DNA of 64,000 nt from contig OY365814.1 of NCBI GenBank assembly GCA_959347315.1, positions 31,977,032-32,041,031 on the forward strand, given 5' to 3'. The stretch is from Bimastos eiseni. Its lineage: Eukaryota > Annelida > Clitellata > Crassiclitellata > Lumbricidae. The notes under the pieces are model-generated. The model was not told the origin of the DNA, did not search any database, and saw only the letters and a program-made list of their open reading frames with translations. Position 1 is the stretch's first letter. Every line of letters begins with the position of its first letter. The position numbers and the translations under genes are program-made. This document shows, in pieces, positions 1 through 11,599 of this stretch.

Positions 1-130
1 TGCTTGTCACCATCACCAGTGATTGTCTCAACCACAGCCTTAATAAAATTACATTAGAATTAATAATCTAATCTATCAACGTTTGAAGAATAGGTGAATA
101 TAATGTCGTCTTTTGAACTCTTTTCAACAG

Positions 131-3100
131 GTATGACAGAGAGCATCATAGCCGCAGCCCTCTCTCGCATTGGTCTCAGGGTCTTGCACTTGGACAGGTA
201 ACTCATCTAAATTTAAATGATTAATTATTACAATCAGTAATTTATCTGTATAATTGACTAGTGGCAGGTTTTGGCACCTATGTGGAAGAGATTTTGTACA
301 AATAAAAAATTACTATTGTTATTTTAAAACAGAACTTCTACTGTGCGACATCTGATACGTGGTTGTAACGAGAACTTAGCAAATAAATAACTATAATAGC
401 CATTTATACGGCTAAAATTTTTTAATTTTCGTCTTTAGATTGTTAAATGTTTATAAAAAAATTATTAAATTAAAAAATTTTTAAAACTGTTTGTGTGTGT
501 AATATTTGCCAAAAGTGAATACTTCCGAATAGTCCCGAAAACGAGATATTCGACCGAGGCGAATTTTTTCGAGGTGATCTCTGGTTATGCCCTAAGGGAT
601 ATGAAATGGGCATTTGAGCAGAACAGATACTTTTGAGGGCTAATGAGTATTATGAGTTCCAGCATGTATGCTGGGCAGCAGAAGAGGTTCAGCTGTATGT
701 GTAATTACCTGCTTTTCAGCCTGCATTAAATGAGTACAGTCTGTTTTTGTTGTATTAATCGAAGAGTTGCTTGCTAAGTTTTGTGCCTGTGGCATTCTGT
801 TTGTAGAAATGATAGCTATGGTGGTGATTGGGGATCATTCAATTTCTCAGCCCTTGAACTGTGGATATCGTCGATCAAGGTCTGTACCGATTGTATTCAG
901 CGTTTCTGTGTCTGTATGATACCCAGGCTTAATAAAGCGCAGTTTGGGAACAGATGATGTTGACAAGGATAGTATAATAATGATGATTAATAATGATGAT
1001 TTCGTTGGTAATTATGATGATTATGGTGATGATGATCATGGTGGTGATTATGATGATCATGGTGGTGATTATGATGATCATGGTGGTGATGATGATCATG
1101 GTGGTGATTATGATGATCATGGTGGTGAGATCATGGTGGTGATGATCAAAGGCATTTCTTTTTGCCCGGGGTTTCTGGGCTAAGAGTGCATCGGAATAGT
1201 TATTCTGCAAGAGGCGCTATATAAATCTAAAGATACGATGCAATAGTTAGGAATGTGTGTAGAAATGTTCAGTTGCACTGTCTGTAGGATCGAAGCGAGT
1301 CTCGAGCAGATGCAACGAAACAGCTCGATCTTCCTTCTTTGCTGTCCGCGGACGAGAAGACGCTGCTGCTTCCGCTGGAGTCATCTACGATCTCCAACGT
1401 CCAGGAGTTCGTCTACATTCTGTAAGGACTTCCAGAAGTTATTCAGATGGAAAGAAATTCTATGTTTTGCAAGTTTTAAGATATCTATCACAGGGTATAT
1501 ATATGTTGCTACATTTTATTAATTAATTTTTATCTTCTGCTATTTATTCGTTATATATTTATTTATCTATTTTGATCTAATCATTAATTTTTATGTTTTT
1601 TTATTCATTCATTTATTGATGTATTTATTTATTTTATTCTTTCATTTCTTCATTTATTTATATAATCGTGCAATTTACTTAGCTCCTATTTCTTGGTTCT
1701 TGCTGGGAGAGCTTGTTTTAACATTCTCATAGCTTGAAGCATGTGAAATTACCAATTTCTTGTTAGTCTCTGTTTAGCGTAATAAATTATTATGTTACAT
1801 GCATTGTATATTTGTAGGGTAATTTACTGTAAAGTCATACATTATGATGCAGTGTATTGTAATTTCATGCTTACACAGACAATTGCGTGTACTATGCGTA
1901 GTGTAGCAGTACAGTACACTAACGCCTATGTTGGTTGTCTGTTGTCTTTTAGCGGTACAACAAAACCAAGCGTTGATGAACAAGACAAGGCACCTGCTTC
2001 TTCAACCGGCATCAGCCCTGCTGCCGAAACCGGGTCGTCAGCAATTCATCCAGGTGAGGAGGCTCAGAGTGGAGCCAAGGATGTGGAGAAAGACGCGACT
2101 GCGGAGCCTGGAAAGGAATCGGCGGAGACCACGGAGAAGAAAGATGGAACGCAGGCGACTGCAGAAAGTTCGGAAAAGAAGGCGGAATCAAAGACCGAGT
2201 CGGCTGGAGACGAGGGACTTGATTTCGCTGGAGTCAAGAGCAAGTGGAGGAAGTTCAACATCGATCTTATGCCAAAGGTCGGTTGTTAGAACGGATCGAG
2301 AAAGTCTCAGACCCTAACTCTCCACGAAGTATAATCTAATTAAGGAATAACTGAAACTCAGCTTTGATACTCGACTCGGTAGAGTATTGTGGTACTTGGC
2401 AGTACTCGGACAAACAATGAGTCCGAGTATTAACAAAGGTCGGCTTGTGAACGAAAAAACTTAGCCCGTTTATGTTTCTGTTTTCAAGACTAATCGCTTG
2501 GTTTTGTTGTTTACAAGACCAATTGCATTTCATTTTTTTTATCACTTTCATTTTGATAAATTGAAAATTAAAAAAAATATATTCATACATTTATTTAAAT
2601 TTTTATGTTAACCCTGTTTACCTGGAGAAGGAGATATTTTTTAATATTCCATACTCTGTAAAGATGCATCTGACTAAAGTACTTATATTCCTCGAATCGG
2701 TAACACTCTAGTCTGTTCTCACTGCCTCAGTTAACCCTTTTAGTGTTCGAGTGGACAACTAGCTTTGTTATCAGGTCCTAGGACCAATAACAAGCATTTT
2801 TAAAATCATGCAGCTACAGAGATTATTAGATTAGATTATAGGAGAGCAGATAACCCTGAGGCAGCCATAATTTTTCCGTATAAGTTTCTTCATTTCTTAG
2901 CCTCGACAGACGAAGACCGATTCATTTGCGGCATCGTTTGACTTATTGATTCTATAACTCATACAGTTTCTCGTTCTTTGACTGCATCCATGCTGCTTCT
3001 CTGTATAAATCGTATTATTATTATCATTGGTAGTAATAGTATTGTTATTAACTGTTTAATAATAATGCTTTCTCTCGTGTTGAAGGTCCTGTACAGTCGA

Positions 3101-6100
3101 GGTCCTTTGGTTGAACTCTTGATATCTTCTGATGTTGCGAAATACTGTGAATTCCGTTCGATCACTCGCGTCTTGACTCTGCTCAAAGGAAAACTTGAAC
3201 TGGTGTGTGTTGATACTAATGCAGCATAGCAAAAAGGTCAAAGGTTATGACAAGATGAAAGATGAACTAGCAAGGCATTGTACAGCGTTAGAAATAATAA
3301 TAATTGTGTCACCCTGTGATCAAAGCTAGAGGTGGTGGAATGAAATATTAGGATGTAATGAGTAGAAAGAATGAGTTTATCTAATTTTTTTCCTTGTATC
3401 GACCAACAGACATCCCTGAGGATATACTAAATGACTAATTTTATGATAGTTCATAAAATAGTTTGAGTGTCATTGATAAAAAAAACTGACTTAAAATGTA
3501 ATAAACCGATTTTTAGCTTTTTGCAGGGTGATGCAATAATTATTTCCACTGCTGCATCTTGGCTCTTATGTTTCTCTTTTTTTGTTCTTCTTCAGGTTCC
3601 TTGTTCTCGAGCGGACGTTTTCGCCAGCCACGACGTCAGTGTAATCGAGAAACGGCTCCTGATGAAGTTCCTCACGTTTGCCATTGAATTCCAGAAACAT
3701 CCGGCTCAGTATGCAGGTGATTGGTTCGTTTTCATTTAACGACACTGCGATAACAAAGATCATTAGCGTCCCCCTCCTCCTTTATCCAGGCTTGGGAATG
3801 GCACTGCTAGACCGCAAGCAGTGGTAGAGTTGTATGCAGGTGAAGGAAGAGCGGGATTATTAAAATGCTCTGTTGATAACCATTGCTCTCGCTCTCTCTC
3901 CACCTCCTTCCACAACTCCGTTCAAGATATATATTACAGGCAGTGTGTGTGAAACAGGGATTTTGTAAAATGCATGATTTCCTAGATTTTAGGCAATATG
4001 TAAAATCACCCATTTTCGTGTAGGATTAGGGTTAGGGTTAGGGTTAATGTCAGGTTTAGGTTAGGGCTAGTGTTGAGTTATGGTTTTACAAATTGCCTAG
4101 GCATGTTGATAAAACCCTAGTTTCACACATTGCCTATAACGTATATAAATTTTTGCCTATAACATATATAAATTTTTGCCTATAACATATATAAATTTTT
4201 GCCTATAACATATATAAATTTTTGCCTATAACATATATAAATTTTTGCCTATAACATATATAAATATTTGCCTATTACATATATAAATTTTTGCCTATAA
4301 CATATATAAATTTGGTTTTCGTACTGTGGATAGCACTCAAGAGAGATCGTCACTTACCTACCGGTAGCTATTTGCTGGATACGCTGATCTCTCTGACATG
4401 GCTTTTGTGGAGCTGAGAAACTTTTAAAGATTAACTTTGCATTGTATTTCTATGAGTCGTTTCTGGTCTGTCGTCTGTCATTTATAATTGACTTGAATTC
4501 TTAAACAGTAGTTAATACTTCACTTGATTTCCTAAACATTCTAGCAATGATTCACTTGATTTCCTTAACCTGCTGCTATTAATTTGCTTGACTTTCTTGA
4601 TGTCTAATGCATATCATAGCAACAAACTACTAATTCATTAGCTTTATTTAATGTCCAATTAATAACAAACTTGATTTCTTATTAAGGATTTGAAGATCGA
4701 CCATTTGTGGAGTTTCTGAAGTCGAAGCTACTTACTGAAACCATCCAGCATTACGTACAACATGCAATCGCCATGGTAACCGAGACTGCGACGACCATGG
4801 AGGCAAGTCTCATAGAGTGGGATAGTCGTTAGTGAATTAGTGAATAGTGTTAATTAATAAATTATGTATTAATGAATATGGGGTTCCCTAAGTAATTGAC
4901 AACGCTCTGGCTTACAGGGCCGGGGAAGTGAGTCTGATTCCCACATCCCCTATGGTCGACTAGTACTGCTTTTGCTAGACAGATGCTGGTTATATTGGAT
5001 GAATAATGTTATGGAGCCTTGCTTGGCTGCCAATTGTAAATTCGACTCCTGTAATAACTTGTCATCATCTTTTCAAACTGTACCTGTGATCAAACTGTGG
5101 TTTGTCAGTTTGAAATAAAATAAAAATCTAGAGATAAATTTATTGATATATAGTAGGTTAATGATTATTGTTTAATGATGAACAAATTTTGAAGTACTGG
5201 GCTAAGTAATAATAATAAATAAACTTATATATGCTCATTAATTAACGAATAATTAATTATTGATACTGAATTAATAAGTGAGCAAGAAAGGAATAATTAA
5301 TTAATTTATTATAAGTGAATTAAGAAATTACAAATAAATGAATAATTAACTAATGAATAGATTGTTGATTATAAATAATATTGAATAAATGTGAATTATG
5401 GTTGTTTAACAAGGGGCTCGATGCCACCCAGAAATTCCTCCTCTCCCTCGGTCGCTATGGCAACACGGCTTTCCTCTGGCCCCTGTATGGAAGCGGGGAG
5501 CTACTCCAGTGCTTCTGTCGGTCAGTCTACGATTCATTCAGCTGTATACCTTTAATTAAATTAAATTATATGTAATAAACGAAACAGTGGTCGTTTTGTA
5601 GCGCCCTTAGTCTGTCATCCGACGATTGTGGGTTTGAACTTTTAACAACTGTTGGATAAATAATGAATAAATCATTAAGTGCTAAATTAATTAAGAATAA
5701 TAAATAAATTAGTAAATAAAGAATTTGAAATATTTTTAGTAAATAAATGATAAAAATAGACTGGTATATAAATCATTAGTAAATAATAACTAACTTGACA
5801 TTGTTATTGCATGTTGCGTCTCTATTGTCTGAATGTGGTTAACCTAGAAAATTTTTCAACTTTTCAGTTGCGAGGGTTGTCAGAATAATTGTAGTGGTTT
5901 CTATGTTGATCGTTATCTTTAGGGTTTCTTTTCTTTTGTAGGATGTGCGCAGTTTTTGGCGGCATCTATTGCCTGAGGAGAACTGCACAAGCGATTGTTC
6001 TCAACAACAGTGACGAGTAAGAAGCCATGCTTGAGTTACAAAGTCCAGTTATCTGTTACAGTTAAAGGCTACATATAAATGTACTTCTTTACTCACTGCT

Positions 6101-9100
6101 TTAATAGTCTCCTCAAGCACTGCATAAGGATGTTTGGTGCTGATGTCTGTTTCTCATGAAGCCCGAGTACAACTCTCGCACCGTCCCTTGAGATACTTAA
6201 AACATGCTATATTAACCATCTTGACATGTATGCATCCATGCAGGTGGTTATATGTTTGCATGTTTGTAATGTGTGTAGATTTGTGATGATATTATTTGGG
6301 TTTGGCTTTGAAAAGGAATCTATTATTATTCTATCTTGATCATTATTAAGGAGAAACCTAACCATTCGATTTCATGGCAAACATATTCAGGGTATGTATA
6401 TTCACTCGGTGGCAAGAAGTAATCTTAATTGCCTCTCGATGTCATTCAGGTTGTTTTGATTTCTGAGACTTTATTGTCTTCTGCCTCTTTCAGAATTGTT
6501 GCCATTGTCGATACGGAGGGTCAGCGACTCGAAACCAAGTAAGTTGAGTTGTCAGAAATAGTTTCCCTGGAGGAGAACTATAACTTCTCAGGCTCCAAAT
6601 GGAAATAACAAGATGTTTCTGATATTAATAATAATTATTATATTTTTACCCATGGCGACCGTTACCCTCAGAAGGCAAAGATATTGTATGGTTTTAGGGC
6701 TGATACTAAATGTTTCCTTCTGTTACAAACTTCTTTCTATCAAATATACACACAATGATAATGGTCAATACAGAGTATTGTAAAAGTTAATTAATTACAT
6801 GCATCCATTGCAGTTCAATTTCCCAAAATTCATTCACTCGGTGAAATTTTTTAGCACCTCTTCGAAGATATTTTACCTGTAAGTGTGCACACTTTTCAAT
6901 TACTTGTAAATTCTTGCTTAGTGTAATTCTGGTTTTTTGTTTCTGAATCATAGATGGGTTGTAATGGATTCGAGTTATGCGTCGAGTCTATTCCTGCCGC
7001 AGATTCAGGATGTCAGGTTGCCTTTCACTTTTGAAGCCTCAAATATTAACCTTTTTATCAAAATTGACAATAATAATTAATGCAATGTTATTTTATGTAT
7101 TGGTTTTATTATTGTTACTGCTGATTGATATTTATCTTGGATTACCTTTACATTTATTGTGTTACCTTTGTTGAATTACCTTTACATTTATTGTATTACC
7201 TTTGTTGAATTACCTTTACATGTATTGTGTTACCTTTGTTGAATTACCTTAACATTTTTTTGTTTACCTTTGTTGTCTTTATTGAATTACCTTTGCATTT
7301 ACTGTAATACCTTTATTGGATTAGCTTTACATTTATTGTGTTACCTTTATTGAATTACCTTTCATTTATTGTTTTACTTTTTATTGCATTACCTTGACAT
7401 TTATGATGTTGCCTTTATTTAATTACCTTTGCATATACTGTAATACCTTTATTAAATTACCTTTGCATTTATTGTAATACCTTTATTGGATTGCCTTTAC
7501 ATTTATTGTAATACCTTTATTGGATTGCCTTTACATTTATTGTGTTACCTTTGTTGAATTACCTTTACACTTATTGTTTTACCTTTTATTGCATTACTTT
7601 TACATTCATGATGTTGCCTCTATTGCATTACCTTTACATTTATTGTGTTACCTTTATTTTATTGCATTGTCTTTATTCAGTCGTATGTCAAGGGCCGTCC
7701 TCATCACAGATCGCAGCGTCAGGAGTGACAAAGAACAACACGTATGTCACTCTTTCAAAGTCTCTCCTGTTTCGGTTTCATTGTCATATATTCGTCTAAA
7801 GATATATCTTGCCTAAGCACTTGCGTATGTGCTTCTTCGATAAAGGTAAAGTTGAAGGTAACACAGTAAAGGTAACAATAGAGGTTAATGTGACATGATA
7901 AGGATGAATGTAACATGATAAAAGTCAAGGTAATACAATAAAGGTAACACAATGAATGTAAAGACAGTGCAAAAAGACATGGTTAGCACAATAATGGTAA
8001 AGGTATCACATAAGGGTACAGGTAACAATAAACATAATGGCGACGCAATGAAGGTAAATTTGACAAAATTGTTTGCGTGCATCGATAAAATGTTCATAAG
8101 GATAAAGGTAAACATTAGGCAACCTTAAGTTTTGGGAATGGTCGATGGGTTCCTGAGCTGGTCCATATGGTCAAGCTAAAATCCAGATATATATTCTGTG
8201 TTTAAACCAACCTACTTACAACATGCTGTATGTATGTGCGAATGTATACTTGTATGAATGTATGTATATATGTCTACATGATCATTTTTATAGGTCCTTC
8301 GCAACATCAGAGGCCTTGGCTCTATTAGAAATCATTTCATTCATTTGTAGCATTTATATAGCGCCATTCAAGAACCTACTGAGGAGCACTTTTGTCATCA
8401 TCTTGATCATCTGCTCGACGTGCTTTAGCTTGATCCATGAACGATCGTTTAATGATCCGATCGTTCATTGTTTAGATCACCGTGATGAGTCTTCCGTTGC
8501 CCGGACGCAACGACAGTCGTGCATCTGTCTACGAGTTGTCTTCGTTGTCTCTGGCTTGCCCCGAGGGATTCTGTAAGTGCGTGTGGCTCCTCTCAGTTTA
8601 ACTCTTTTTTTATCGATTCTAATTGTTCAAGTTATTTTGCAGAGATTCTTGCTTTGGGGGCAATTTAGGTAAGTAAGATTGCCATCTGACGGTGCCAGTC
8701 CAAAGTCTGAATAAAGGAGGAGGGCGAGCGATGCTAATGATCCTTGTTATCACTTAGTGTTTTTAAACTACTACTACTTTGTAAAGTAATTATTTATTTA
8801 TAGATGAAATTCAATGTTCTGTTGGAAGAAAAGTTAAAATAGTCAGCAATGTCTTCAGAGAGCGATTGGCACTCAAATAAGTTATTATAAACAATTAAAT
8901 GAATGCAGTAAATAAACAATAGATAGTTAAATATAGCAAACAGATAAAATAAATGAACGAATAAATGTAAAAAATAAGCAAATAACTAAATTAAAAACAA
9001 AATGAGGTAAATATATAAAATAAATACCTAATAGTCAACAGAATGAATTAGCGAATTAATAAATTAATTGCTGGGTTAATGATTTGGTTTTAGATGTCGT

Positions 9101-11265
9101 CCACCTGATCTGCCATAGTCTGGCTGCAGATGCAAAAACCGATCTACAGCCAATCATTGACGTTCTTTTCCAGTCTCCCGAACTAGGTTCGTCCGGGGCA
9201 CGTTGCGATTGCTGTGAAGGGTTGCAGGAGTCCCATATATATATACGATACAATACAACTCGGCATTTATAACACGCTTTATCGAAAGCGCTCACACGTC
9301 TCAACGACGCAACTGCAATTATGTGCGAAGGACTTTCTCAGGGTTCCTACACAGTGACACCCCGGATGAGAGTCGAACCAGTGCGCACTGAACGTTTTAG
9401 ACCGACCGCTCTAACCGCTCAGCCACCATGAATCTAATATTAAAATGGTCTTCTTTTCAATGCAAATTGGTTGGGGACAACCTTGGACACCATTGGACGT
9501 GACTTATTCTTATTTTGTTTATTTGTTCATTTATTTTATATATTTTGTGCTTATATATATTTGTTCCCGTTTTTTTGAGATGGTTCGAGTGTAGAGACCC
9601 TGAGAAAAAGTCCTTACTCAATACTGTTGATTGACGATAGTTCGTTAAATGTTGCACTTAATATAAGTATGATAATGATGATGTTACGACGAATAGTTCT
9701 GAATTGCTGAACTCAGATGATTAAGGCAATTAAGAAAATATTATATGTTTTCATTTTTTTTCTTTTGTTCTTTTTTCTGTTTTTGTAGAAAACGTTGACG
9801 ACACTCGTCCTCGAATCATTTGGTCGCTGTTCTACAATGTTAATGACACAAGCAGAACGAATCTTACGTGCAATGCAATCCGAAATCTAGTTGTAGTTGG
9901 TGGACCTGACTCTTCCCTTGATTGCGATCAATCAATTGCTACAGTGGGTGTTTTCTCTTGGTTCCACGACAAATGGTTCACAGACAAATAGTTAATGACA
10001 AATGGTTCATAGACAAATAGTTAATGACAAATGGTTCATAGACAAATAGTTGATGGCAAATGGTTAGTGGACAAATGGTTCACAACCAAGAGGTTATTTT
10101 TTGCCCATTGTATTCATTAAATAGAAGTTGGATTGATGATAATAGTGCTTGATTATCCAACTTCTATTTCAGCAGGAATTATTTTTATCAATCCACCTTC
10201 TGTTAGAGAAAGAATGCATTTCATTATTCCAACTTGTATTTCAACAAGCATAATTTTCATCTATTTTTCATTTATTTATTTATAATAACGTTTTGGTTGT
10301 GAACGTTTTTTATCTGTGAATCATTTGTTGTGAATAATTTATCGATCAATTAATCAATTAAACTTATTATAGCGCCCTTCAATATATCTACTCAGAGACA
10401 CTCCCATCCTAACTACGGCTAGGAGTGAAGTTTTCAGTAACAAGTAGAACACAGATGAGGAGGTTTTAGGCAGAGGGTGAAGAAGCTTTTGTGCTGCTAA
10501 CTCACTGGCTTCATTGATTTCTATATGGTATTCTAAATCACATGGACATGTTATGCGATCAAATGGAATGGAAAAGGAAATGATGCTGGCATGTGGAGGA
10601 GGAAGGAAGAAAAGAGGGCACCTAAGGAAAAAATGGATTGATGTAATACATGAAAAAACTGAAATGAGCCTGGAGGAATTATGGGATGCAACTTCGGACA
10701 GAAACAAAGGAAGAGGATTGGTCATAGTGGTCGCTAGATTTCCAAGAAATGACAGCACAAGGTGATTCTAAATCACAGATCATCGTTATTTTTTTATATG
10801 ATTTGTCAGAAGCAATCTCATAGATTTATGTCACCAGTATGATTCTGATTGGGTTTCTTCCAGGCAAGGACAGTTTTTGAGAGAATTTGCCCTGGAGAGG
10901 AATTTCTGCCGAAAGCCCCGAACCCCGAGGATATCATCTTCGACGATGGAGAGGGCTCACCGCCGAGGGAAAGCGGTTTTGAGCCGATACCCGAAGCATC
11001 AACTGAGACGGAGAGCGCCGAAACGGTGACCCCAGAGACGATACGACACAGTGACGTGGCGGGTCCGTGTGACACCGGCGCGGATTCCGGTGTCGCGAGC
11101 AAATCATCGGGTAATGGCGAAGTGGTCGTTACTTCCAGTGATGAGGATGTTACTTCTGGTCACGTGAACGCCACTTCCGGTGATGGCGACACATGCGTTG
11201 CTACTGGAGACAGCGGACAGAGCGAATGTTCGGGCGGAGAAGCCATTGCGTCGGCTTCCCCTTAA
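131..11265 (+). CDS. CHM: Rab escort protein (REP-1/choroideremia type), 16 exons, 5' end outside window
   Basis: REP binds newly made Rab GTPases in the cytosol and presents them to Rab geranylgeranyl transferase; it belongs to the GDI superfamily. Exons: 131-197, 807-879, 1288-1421, 1953-2277, 3086-3202, 3596-3716, 4687-4802, 5414-5520, 5942-6016, 6494-6538, 6954-7016, 7681-7741, 8476-8572, 9094-9186, 9789-9943, 10864-11265. All phases join, giving 682 visible residues (human protein about 650). Family landmarks in order: [13 protein letters not shown] and YGGDW of the N-terminal nucleotide-fold region; an acidic Glu/Lys-rich insert (exon 4); [72 protein letters not shown]; a C-terminal [12 protein letters not shown] followed by a Ser/Thr/Gly/Asp-rich tail. 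The dinucleotide-motif exon with the start codon is missing on the left. Intron 7 is GC-AG. Exon 4 and the last exon are the least conserved parts. A polyadenylation signal AATAAA lies at 11592-11597. Confidence 0.95.
1018..1148. repeat. 21-bp minisatellite in REP intron 2
   Basis: Tandem copies of GATTATGATGATCATGGTGGT with some shortened units. Both strands read open through it, which produces spurious Asp/His/Gly- and Ile/Met-rich ORFs. It lies wholly inside the intron between exons at 807-879 and 1288-1421. Confidence 0.9.
3739..3808 (-). mobile_element. Copy of the (ACT)n-tailed LINE/SINE 3' end family
   Basis: On the minus strand: GCCATTCCCAAGCCTGGATA, AAGGAGGAGGGGGACGCTAA and TGATCTTTGTTATCG, matching copies at 8688, 15047, 58009 and 60330. 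It starts 22 bases after the splice donor of REP exon 6. Confidence 0.55.
3936..4140. repeat. Fold-back element with telomere-like centre
   Basis: Imperfect inverted repeat in REP intron 6. The left arm (about 3936-4012) contains AGGCAGTGTGTGTGAAAC and AGGCAATATGTAAAA. The right arm (about 4082-4140) reads, in reverse complement, AGGCAATGTGTGAAAC and AGGCAATTTGTAAAA. The loop holds about four TTAGGG units (4023-4048) and degenerate variants after it. Confidence 0.6.
4132..4313. repeat. 23-bp AT-rich minisatellite, 8 copies
   Basis: Unit GCCTATAACATATATAAATT plus three bases, starting at 4132, 4155, 4178, 4201, 4224, 4247, 4270 and 4293. It begins inside the right arm of the fold-back element, so the array probably grew from that element's end. 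Confidence 0.92.
7130..7675. repeat. Degenerate TTACCTTTACATTTATTGTG minisatellite, intron 11
   Basis: About 20 diverged units of roughly 25-30 bp built on TGAATTACCTTTACATTTATTGTG. It fills most of the REP intron upstream of the 61-nt exon at 7681-7741 and stops a few bases short of its splice acceptor. The opposite-strand version of this sequence is found in the next intron. Confidence 0.88.
7838..8112. repeat. AAAGGTAACACAAT minisatellite, inverted partner in intron 12
   Basis: Diverged units such as AAGGTAATACAATAAAGGTA and AACACAATGAATGTAAAG. These are the reverse complement of the intron 11 array at 7130-7675, for example CTTTACATTCATTGTGTTAC. Confidence 0.82.
8688..8779 (+). mobile_element. 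Copy of the (ACT)n-tailed 3' end family
   Basis: GGTGCCAGTCCAAAGTCTGA, AAGGAGGAGGGCGAGCGATG, TGATCCTTGTTATCACTTAG, then AAACTACTACTACTTTG. The short ACT repeat at its end looks like the 3' tail of a non-LTR retroelement or dependent SINE. Confidence 0.55.
9238..9436 (-). mobile_element. tRNA-derived SINE, near full length
   Basis: Read on the minus strand it starts with a tRNA-like head: a box A region GCTGAGCGGTTAGAGCGG and a box B GGTTCGACTCTC. A body follows that contains TCACTGTGTAGGAACC, and the element ends near GCGCTTTCGATAAAGCG. The same family appears at 21985, 28235, 37345, 41240, 41985 and 43850. This copy is in REP intron 14, just after the exon ending at 9186. Confidence 0.75.
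9969..10085. repeat. 29-bp tandem repeat, about 4 copies
   Basis: Unit ACAAATGGTTCATAGACAAA plus TAGTTAATG, starting at 9969, 9998, 10027 and 10056, the last one diverged. In REP intron 15, 25 bases past the splice donor. Confidence 0.85.
10119..10169. repeat. Perfect 15-bp hairpin
   Basis: AAATAGAAGTTGGAT (10119-10133) and its exact reverse complement (10155-10169) separated by 21 bases. Looser copies of the same arm follow at about 10195 and 10232, which suggests a diverged palindromic element. Confidence 0.7.
10365..10529 (+). mobile_element. TATAGCGCC-type dispersed repeat
   Basis: Begins ATTATAGCGCCCTTCAATAT with a TCTACTCAGAGACACTC segment, shared with copies at 52705 and 53635. Here it is cut at its right side by the LINE insertion at 10543. 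Confidence 0.5.
10543..10764 (+). mobile_element. 5'-truncated LINE fragment, C-terminus of a reverse transcriptase ORF
   Basis: Open frame in the plus direction reading [12 protein letters not shown], then [16 protein letters not shown], then [16 protein letters not shown] and ending NDSTR-stop. This is the typical C-terminal end of animal non-LTR retrotransposon polyproteins (GH-R pattern, RG-P/R-W-D and a final D-TR). The fragment is bounded by a 13-bp direct repeat ATTCTAAATCACA at 10530-10542 and 10765-10777, a good target-site duplication. It sits in REP intron 15, 87 bases from the last exon. Confidence 0.8.
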
Positions 11266-11591
11266 GGGCTTTGGAAGTGGAGCTGATGGTTTTGTTGGGG
11301 TTAAAATATCAATTATAACCCGTGTACTGATTAATTCGTGTTGAATATCAAAATGAGACCGCTATCAAAAGTGTCCGTTGATGAATTGGGAGTCTGATGT
11401 TATGTTTGCGCTGGTGAAACTTTTATTTATTTTCCGTACTCTTTCAGAACAGTTAGCGTTTCCGCTTCAAAGGTTAGAAGGAAAAACGGACGTTTTGCTG
11501 TTTGAGGCTGCTTGTTATTCTGTCATAATTTGGTGTCTTGGGATTGGATTCTTCAGTTTGTTGTATATGTCTTTTGTGTAAGGGTAATAGT

Positions 11592-11597
11592 AATAAA
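11592..11597 (+). terminator. Candidate polyadenylation signal of the REP gene
   Basis: AATAAA, 327 bases after the REP stop codon, in an AT-rich 3' UTR. It is the first canonical hexamer I noticed on this strand after the stop. Cleavage would fall near 11610-11630. Confidence 0.55.
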
Positions 11598-11599
11598 CA

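Noticed and set aside
929..1210. Overlapping ORFs of His/Ile/Thr and Asp/Gly repeats on both strands
   Set aside because: Produced by the 21-bp minisatellite inside a REP intron; no splice or family support.
1928..2317. Arg-rich ORF overlapping REP exon 4
   Set aside because: Shadow frame of the Glu/Lys-rich coding exon, whose own frame fits REP phases.
4022..4050. True telomere or chromosome end
   Set aside because: Only about four TTAGGG units, inside a gene intron and within a fold-back repeat; it is interstitial.
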